From an uncultured bacterium (GTDB lineage: Bacteria; Desulfobacterota; Desulfovibrionia; Desulfovibrionales; Desulfovibrionaceae), in the NCBI GenBank assembly GCA_905214305.1, contig CAJMLK010000043.1, forward strand, positions 1-22,275: DNA of 22,275 nt, written 5' to 3'. Position 1 is the first letter of the stretch, and each line of letters starts with the position of its first letter. Shown here one piece after another: positions 17,960 through 22,275 of this stretch. Made by a program: the position numbers and the translations under genes. Under the pieces are notes generated by a model. That model was not told the DNA's origin and made no database searches. It saw only the letters and a program-made list of their open reading frames with translations.

Positions 17960-18000
17960 GCTGGAGCATGAAGCCTTTTCAAAGGCGAATATGCTCCGGC
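17960..18000 (+). promoter_or_regulatory. Large structured leader upstream of the APC permease gene
   Basis: GCTGGAGCAT (17960-17969) pairs with ATGCTCCGGC (17991-18000), 10 bp with one wobble. Inside it GCCTTT (17973-17978) pairs with AAAGGC (17981-17986), leaving small GAA and GAAT internal loops. Just upstream, TGCACA-GG-TGTGCA (17944-17957) is another dyad. The structure ends 34 bases before the permease ATG, whose AGGAGG remains free. It may set permease expression separately from the enzymes; no known riboswitch class was recognised. Confidence 0.5.
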
Positions 18001-18034
18001 TTCTGACCCTCTACGCTTTCAGGAGGAAAATTTC

Positions 18035-19603
18035 ATGTCAGAGCAAGGGAAATTCAAAAAAGAACTGAACACCACAGACCTGACTTTCGTGGCTCTGGGA
18101 GCCATTTTCGGATCCGGATGGCTGTTTGGTGCAAGTTATGTGGCGCAGTACGCAGGCCCGGCGGGCATCATTTCGTGGATCATAGGCGGTATCACAGTAT
18201 TCTTTCTTGGTCTGGTCTATTGCGAGCTTGGGGCGGCCCTGCCCAAGGCCGGGGGCATCATACGCTTCCCCGTTTTTTCTCATGGCGAACTTGTCGGCTA
18301 TCTGCTTGCGTCGCTGACCGTTATTGCATTTTCAAGCCTTATTGCCATTGAAGTGGTGGCAGCACGACAGTACGCCGCGGCGTGGCTGCCCTGGCTCACG
18401 GCCGATGCCACGGGCACGCCCACCATGGCTGGCTGGATAGCGCAGCTTCTGCTCACGGTGCTGTTTTTTGCAATCAACTACAAAGGCGTAAAATCATTCG
18501 CCATTGCCAATAATATCATCAGCCTTTTCAAATTTATTGTTCCTGCTCTGGTCATGATTGTGCTGATGTTCTACTTCCAGCCCGAAAACCTCACCGCTCA
18601 CGGCTTTGCTCCTTTCGGAAGCCACGGCGTGCAAATGGCGGTCACAGCGGGCGGCGTTATCTTTGCCTATCTGGGGCTTACGCCGGTGGTTTCCGTCGCC
18701 AGCGAAGTAAAAAACCCTCAACGTACCATCCCCATCGCGCTGCTGCTGTCCATTGTGCTTTCCACAGTCATCTACATCGTGTTGCAGCTGGTCTTTCTCG
18801 GCAGCATTCCGCCGGACATGCTGGCTGACGGATGGGGAAGCATCGCCGCCAAATTCTCTCTGCCGTATCATGATATAGCCCTGCTGTTGGGCCTTGGCTG
18901 GCTCGGCATACTTGTTGTGGCCGATGCGGTCATTTCCCCGGCGGGAACAGGGAATATCTACATGGTTGCCACGCCGCGCGTGATTTACGCGTGGTCGCGC
19001 AGCGGAACATTTTTCAACCGCTTTTCAGCCGTGGACAAAAAGTCCGGCATTCCCCGCCCGGCACTGTGGCTGACCCTTGGCCTCTCGATATTCTGGACAA
19101 TGCCCTTCCCCTCCTGGAAAGAGCTGATCAACGTGGTTTCTGGCGCCCTGTGCCTGAGCTATGCCCTTGCCCCCATTGCCTGCGGCGCATTGCGCATCAA
19201 CGCTCCTGACCTGCCGCGCCCCTTCAGGGTGCGTGGCCTGAAAATCATATCGCCCCTGACGTTCATCATTGCTTCACTTATCGTGTACTGGTCTGGCTGG
19301 AGTGTTATCTGCTGGCTGTATCCCATCGAAATTGTACTCTTTTTCTGCTACATACTGGCAGGCAGAAAAGTTCCCTCCGAGCACGTGAGCCTGCAACAGC
19401 AAATCCGCTCTGCACTTTGGCTTGTGGGCTATTACATTCTGACTCTTATCATCTCATACCTTGGTTCATTCGGCGGCAAGGGCATCCTCACATCACCCTG
19501 GGATGTCATCGCCATGGCAGTGGTATCGCTGGTCTGCTATTACTGGGCCATGCATACCTGCCTGCCCACGGCCAACATCACCGAGGCCCCTGACGCCGAC
19601 TAG
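18035..19603 (+). CDS. APC-family amino-acid permease
   Basis: This 522-residue inner-membrane protein with about 12 predicted helices belongs to the amino acid-polyamine-organocation superfamily. The substrate-binding GSG signature in helix 1 is present (AIFGSGWLFG, residues 23-32), and helix 6 reads VIFAYLGLTPVVSVASEVKNPQRTIP as in the family. The length and layout resemble aspartate-proton-symporter-like members. As the last gene of the operon it most likely imports the imino acid that the epimerase uses. The ATG at 18035 has a consensus AGGAGG at 18021-18026. The 181-base gap before it contains strong stem-loops, so its expression could differ from that of the enzymes. Substrate specificity is inferred from context only. 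Confidence 0.88.
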   Translation: MSEQGKFKKELNTTDLTFVALGAIFGSGWLFGASYVAQYAGPAGIISWIIGGITVFFLGLVYCELGAALPKAGGIIRFPVFSHGELVGYLLASLTVIAFSSLIAIEVVAARQYAAAWLPWLTADATGTPTMAGWIAQLLLTVLFFAINYKGVKSFAIANNIISLFKFIVPALVMIVLMFYFQPENLTAHGFAPFGSHGVQMAVTAGGVIFAYLGLTPVVSVASEVKNPQRTIPIALLLSIVLSTVIYIVLQLVFLGSIPPDMLADGWGSIAAKFSLPYHDIALLLGLGWLGILVVADAVISPAGTGNIYMVATPRVIYAWSRSGTFFNRFSAVDKKSGIPRPALWLTLGLSIFWTMPFPSWKELINVVSGALCLSYALAPIACGALRINAPDLPRPFRVRGLKIISPLTFIIASLIVYWSGWSVICWLYPIEIVLFFCYILAGRKVPSEHVSLQQQIRSALWLVGYYILTLIISYLGSFGGKGILTSPWDVIAMAVVSLVCYYWAMHTCLPTANITEAPDAD

Positions 19604-19628
19604 GCCGCGTCCCCCCACTCCCTAAACC

Positions 19629-19662
19629 GCACGTGCCGATGCTGCAAAGCATCGGCACGTGC
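19629..19662. terminator. Perfect 15-bp hairpin at the end of the operon
   Basis: GCACGTGCCGATGCT (19629-19643) and AGCATCGGCACGTGC (19648-19662) form a perfect 15-bp stem capped by a GCAA tetraloop of the stable GNRA class. It lies 26 bases after the permease stop and about 140 bases after the end of the convergent hydrolase gene. No T-run follows on either strand, so it may act as a 3'-end-protecting or Rho-associated stem rather than a classic intrinsic terminator. Confidence 0.65.
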
Positions 19663-19799
19663 CCGTTGAACTTCAAGCTCCTGTTAGAGCATTTCAAGTG
19701 ATAAATATTCCATCGCGCAACGGTTCGCCTGCACCACGGCATGGCAGGACAGCATCCCTGCAGCCGCGGATGTGTCCTGTTACTGCCTGCTGATATCAG

Positions 19800-20822
19800 C
19801 TATTTGAGATGTTTTTGAAAAAACTTCTCAAGCTCCTTGAAGTAAAACACCGTTTCTGGCGCATCGGGCAGCATCATATGTTGAGCGTGCGACATGCCTT
19901 CAAGCACAAGCAAATCCGCATCAGCTCCGGCCTGCCGAAGCTTGACGTGCATACGGACGGTATTGCTCAAGAAGAGGTCACGTGTGCCGGAAATGAGCAA
20001 CGTTGGCGGAAAGCCGCCGGCATCACCATAAACTGGCGACAGCATCGGATCTTTTTGGTCATGGTCGCCCGCGTAAATTTTTGCAGCCTCGCCCAGCCAG
20101 CCCTCATAGCTCACAAGCACGTTATCCAAATGCTCACAGGTAAAATAGGTGTCGCCAGTTTTGGTCAGGTCTGTCCAGGGCGTTCCTGCCACAATGGCGG
20201 CTGGCAGCGGCAAGCCTTCTGCCTTGGCGCGAAGGATCAGTGCCAGTGTCATGCCGCCACCTGTGGACGTACCAAAAACGCCAATCTTATCGGCAGGCGT
20301 GGTTTTTAAAAGCGCTTTATAAACGGCAGTTGCATCATCCAGTGCAGCCGGATACGGAAAATCCGGGGCCATCCGGTAATCTGGCATGATGACGCGATAC
20401 CCGCAGAGGGCCGCCGTCAGGATGGCTTCATAGGAGCCGGATTCTCCCGGCCCCAACACATATCCGCCGCCATGAAAATTTAAAAGAACCCGGCCCACGT
20501 TTTCTCTGGGAAGCTTTTTTGGGGTAACAATGTATACGGGAACTCCGCCCATAGTGTCTGTCGTCACCGTAACGCCCATCTGCTCCTTCAGCGCTGGCAG
20601 GGCGGATTCCATCGAATCAGCAAAACTTTTGACAAATACACGCCATTCCTCGGCACTCTGGGGACGAACCTCCCAATAGGAAGGAAAACCGGCGGCAATG
20701 AGTTCCTGCATCTGAGGGCTGACAGTTTCCGGTACGGGCATAGTGCCTTTGGCGGCCTGTACATGGATTGCTGCCATGCAAACCAAGATAAAAGCCAACA
20801 GGCTTTTCTTAAGTATTTTCAT
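19800..20822 (-). CDS. Secreted HSL-type alpha/beta hydrolase (esterase/lipase family)
   Basis: The 340-residue protein starts with a Sec signal peptide (MKILKKSLLAFILVCMAA, probable cleavage after VQA at residue 23), so it should act in the periplasm or outside. The mature part has the hormone-sensitive-lipase oxyanion motif HGGG (117-120), the nucleophile Ser186 in GTSTGG (GDSAGG in many relatives), Asp282 in SGTRDLF and His312 in GMSHAQH, a complete triad. The ATG at 20822 has GAGGTG about 8 bases upstream; an earlier in-frame start would bury the signal peptide. It is monocistronic and convergent with the catabolic operon, so no shared role is implied. The natural ester substrate is unknown. 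Confidence 0.88.
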   Translation of the reverse strand: MKILKKSLLAFILVCMAAIHVQAAKGTMPVPETVSPQMQELIAAGFPSYWEVRPQSAEEWRVFVKSFADSMESALPALKEQMGVTVTTDTMGGVPVYIVTPKKLPRENVGRVLLNFHGGGYVLGPGESGSYEAILTAALCGYRVIMPDYRMAPDFPYPAALDDATAVYKALLKTTPADKIGVFGTSTGGGMTLALILRAKAEGLPLPAAIVAGTPWTDLTKTGDTYFTCEHLDNVLVSYEGWLGEAAKIYAGDHDQKDPMLSPVYGDAGGFPPTLLISGTRDLFLSNTVRMHVKLRQAGADADLLVLEGMSHAQHMMLPDAPETVFYFKELEKFFQKHLK

Positions 20823-20855
20823 GGAATTCACCTCACAGGCTGGCTGTAAAACACC

Positions 20856-20878
20856 GCCGCCCCCTGAAAGGGCGCGGC
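20856..20878 (-). other. Stem-loop in the hydrolase 5' leader
   Basis: GCCGC (20856-20860) pairs with GCGGC (20874-20878), with an inner CCC/GGG helix after one mismatch. It lies between the predicted promoter and the ribosome site of the hydrolase gene. Confidence 0.3.
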
Positions 20879-20903
20879 TGCGCAAATTCAATATATTTGA
20901 GCT

Positions 20904-20933
20904 TATATATTGAGTGCCCATTTGGCTATTCAA
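20904..20933 (-). promoter_or_regulatory. Sigma-70 type promoter of the hydrolase gene
   Basis: On the - strand TTGAAT (20933-20928) and TATATA (20909-20904) are separated by 18 bases. The -10 side overlaps an AT-rich dyad, CAATATAT...ATATATTG (20889-20912), with 8-bp arms around 8 bases, which could be a repressor operator or simply AT-rich promoter DNA. Confidence 0.5.
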
Positions 20934-21177
20934 GATTTTTCATGAAGAAAAACTTTATATTATCAAGGGGAATCAGGCTTATCCGTGCGGCACAACAAAG
21001 GGTGCGCACAACGCAATGGGGTTTGTTAGTGCAATGGACAACATCGCTGACCGACTGTACGCAAGAGCAAAAACCGTATGGCGTTGCCTTGCCGCAGCGT
21101 TGGAGTAGCGCGGACAGGCCGTGGACGTACGACGCATGCGCCATACATCTCAAGCACAGGAGTACGGCATGTGCCCG

Positions 21178-21406
21178 GCGGGCGGCTGCTTGCAGCAAAA
21201 GTGGCGGTGGCGTGGCAAGGAGAGGTATGGCCGAAGGGCGTTACCATTTGAAATTCCGGCATTGCCTTGGTTTGGGCCGCTTGCGCAGCGGGCGGCTGCT
21301 TGCAGCAAAAGTGGCGGTGGCGCGGCAAGGAGATATCTGGGCGAAGGCCGTTACCATTTGAAATTCCGGCATTGTCTCGGTTTGGGCCGCCTGCGCAGCG
21401 GGCGGC
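21178..21406. repeat. 110-bp tandem repeat, two copies plus a 9-base third start
   Basis: Copy 1 runs 21178-21287 and copy 2 runs 21288-21397; the first 9 bases of a third copy (GCGGGCGGC) follow at 21398-21406. Shared blocks include GGCTGCTTGCAGCAAAAGTG and TTACCATTTGAAATTCCGGC (21241 and 21351). Most differences cluster in the middle of the unit. Each unit contains the small stem GCTGC-TT-GCAGC. It is too long and has too few copies to be CRISPR. Confidence 0.9.
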
Positions 21407-21451
21407 AGAGGGGGCCTGTTAGGGGCTTTGCCCCTCCGAGGCCCCCTCTGC
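21405..21451. repeat. Nested REP-like palindrome
   Basis: GCAGAGGGGGCCT (21405-21417) is the exact inverse complement of AGGCCCCCTCTGC (21439-21451). Inside, AGGGGC (21421-21426) pairs with GCCCCT (21430-21435) around TTT. This two-tier GGGGC-TTT-GCCCC structure is of the kind scattered between genes in several Desulfovibrio genomes. It joins directly to the partial third copy of the tandem repeat. Confidence 0.75.
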
Positions 21452-21850
21452 ACTCCCCCCGGAGCACCCCTGAAGTCTTCAATGTCCATAAGTTACGAGG
21501 GCTGCACGTCTCCTGCTGCGGGAGCTTCCTCGCTTTGCTCGGTGATCTCCCTCCGCGCCGCGCAATGCCATCGACCAATTATTGCTGCCCCTGCGCGGAG
21601 AGCATCAGGCATCAGGCAGCAGGCCATTCGGCGTAATGCCTGTAGCGAGATTGGCTTTGCTTGAACAGATGTTTGCGCAAAGGATGCGCGCGGCAAATTC
21701 ACTTTTCACAGTAAGGATTGCTCTGCCGCGCAGGGTTTCTGCAAAGGACAAATCTACTCCCTTTGCCGGGAGCAAGCCGCGAGACACGAGACGAACAGGC
21801 AAGGACGGTGAAACGGCATGTGGATGACGTGTCACAGCCAAAGTTCGGGA

Positions 21851-21901
21851 ACAGCGACACTCGGGCCACAGCGAGCTAGGGGCTACAGCGAGACTTGGTG
21901 C
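21851..21901. repeat. Three degenerate 17-bp direct repeats
   Basis: The heptamer ACAGCGA recurs at 21851, 21868 and 21885, exactly 17 bases apart, each followed by a partly similar G/C-rich tail. The array is short and no function is evident. Confidence 0.5.
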
Positions 21902-22171
21902 AAGAACACATAAGAGGCAAAGGGCATAGGTCAGACGCGTGCCAGCACGTTCTTTCGAACGACGGCATGGAGCAGCAGTGGGAGATACCGGCAGGGAAAT
22001 TGGAGCGGAAAGAATTTTTGAGGTGCGAGTGGAGGGGGAAGTAGTTTTGGCGGCTTGTGCGCGGGGCGAGAGGTGTTTTTTTGAAGGCTCGTGTTCAAGG
22101 CGGAAGGAATTTCGAAGGCATCTTTGGAGGGCAGAAAGGTCGCCTGGCCTTGCGGGTTAGAGGCAGGGGCA

Positions 22172-22202
22172 CATGCAGCAGCGAGAGTCGCGCTGCTGCA
22201 TG
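22172..22202. other. Perfect 12-bp hairpin near the window end
   Basis: CATGCAGCAGCG (22172-22183) and CGCTGCTGCATG (22191-22202) pair perfectly around a 7-base loop. It lies 29 bases before the terminator. It could be the last stem of a small RNA or a second termination element. Confidence 0.5.
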
Positions 22203-22231
22203 AGATTTTGCAGTGCAAGGCACAGAACAGC

Positions 22232-22268
22232 AAAAAGCCCTTCGCGCTTGAGCAGCGAAGGGCTTTTT
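22232..22268. terminator. Bidirectional rho-independent terminator
   Basis: AAAAAGCCCTTCGC (22232-22245) pairs with GCGAAGGGCTTTTT (22255-22268), a 14-bp stem with GCT/AGC pairing possible in the 9-base loop. The flanking A5 and T5 tracts make it work on both strands. It may end a transcript coming from the right, outside the window, or an unannotated RNA from the left. Confidence 0.85.
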
Positions 22269-22275
22269 AAAAGAT

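Larger units (their letters stand above)
20940..22231. other. About 1.3 kb with no recognisable gene
   Basis: Several open frames of 60-170 codons exist on both strands, but none has a good ribosome site together with a recognisable domain. Their translations are rich in Arg, Pro and Cys, as expected for spurious frames, and several simply repeat because the DNA repeats. No tRNA arms, rRNA or transposase signature were found. The stretch holds the tandem repeat, the nested palindrome, the 17-bp triple repeat and the hairpin listed separately. Confidence 0.6.

Noticed and set aside
17867..20856. The 11-mer GTAAAACACCG occurring three times (17867, 19841, 20846) as a regulatory motif
   Set aside because: One copy lies in the coding end of the hydrolase, and a triple 11-mer in 22 kb is not rare enough to claim function.
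21178..21397. CRISPR array
   Set aside because: There are only two 110-bp units with no spacers between them and no cas genes in the window.
20897..21636. Open frames of 154 and 171 codons on the + strand beyond the hydrolase
   Set aside because: Their translations are Arg/Cys/Ala-rich and partly duplicated because the DNA is a tandem repeat. There is no ribosome site or domain.
21640..22170. tRNA or other structural RNA gene in the right-hand tail
   Set aside because: No T-arm or acceptor-stem pattern of a tRNA could be found, and no rRNA-like sequence is present.

Overview
The window looks like a chromosomal segment of a GC-rich, anaerobic deltaproteobacterium of the Desulfovibrio type. 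This is inferred from overall protein flavour, a GGGGC-TTT-GCCCC style intergenic palindrome, sigma-54 control and clean AGGAG ribosome sites. No taxonomic marker gene is present, so the genus is an inference.

Left part (1-6355, + strand): the tail of a potassium-uptake locus. It holds kdpB (cut by the window edge), kdpC, the sensor kinase kdpD and the response regulator kdpE, closely spaced and in the usual order. KdpDE would sense potassium shortage or osmotic stress and switch on the KdpFABC pump. kdpA and the operon promoter lie outside the window.

Middle part (6383-19662): a regulator gene on the - strand faces a nine-gene + strand operon. The regulator is an AcoR-like sigma-54 activator (GAF, PAS, AAA+, Fis-type HTH) whose reading frame is broken by a single in-frame TGA. 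A strong 8-bp hairpin begins 10 nt after that TGA. The divergent intergenic region carries a well-spaced -24/-12 promoter for the operon, a 19-nt dyad that fits an activator site, and a sigma-70 promoter for the regulator. The operon encodes, in order: a HisN-like inositol-monophosphatase-family phosphatase, an organophosphate-antiporter-type (OPA) transporter, a DapA-family Schiff-base lyase, a D-amino-acid-oxidase-type FAD subunit, a small [2Fe-2S] subunit, an NAD/FAD-type subunit with a C-terminal Cys4 domain, an aldehyde dehydrogenase, a proline racemase/hydroxyproline epimerase and an APC amino-acid permease.

The lyase, the three dehydrogenase subunits, the aldehyde dehydrogenase and the epimerase together match the known aerobic-type trans-4-hydroxy-L-proline route: epimerase, cis-4-hydroxy-D-proline dehydrogenase, pyrroline-4-hydroxy-2-carboxylate deaminase, then 2-oxoglutarate semialdehyde dehydrogenase. 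The phosphatase and OPA transporter are not part of that textbook route and suggest an extra phosphorylated substrate or a variant pathway. Most of the wider gaps inside the operon contain a stable stem-loop without a U-run, whereas the three dehydrogenase genes are packed tightly together.

Right part (19800-22275): a secreted HSL-type alpha/beta hydrolase on the - strand with its own promoter, then about 1.4 kb without a recognisable gene. This tail contains a 110-bp tandem repeat, a nested REP-like palindrome, a short 17-bp triple repeat, and two strong hairpins at the end, the last of which is a bidirectional rho-independent terminator.
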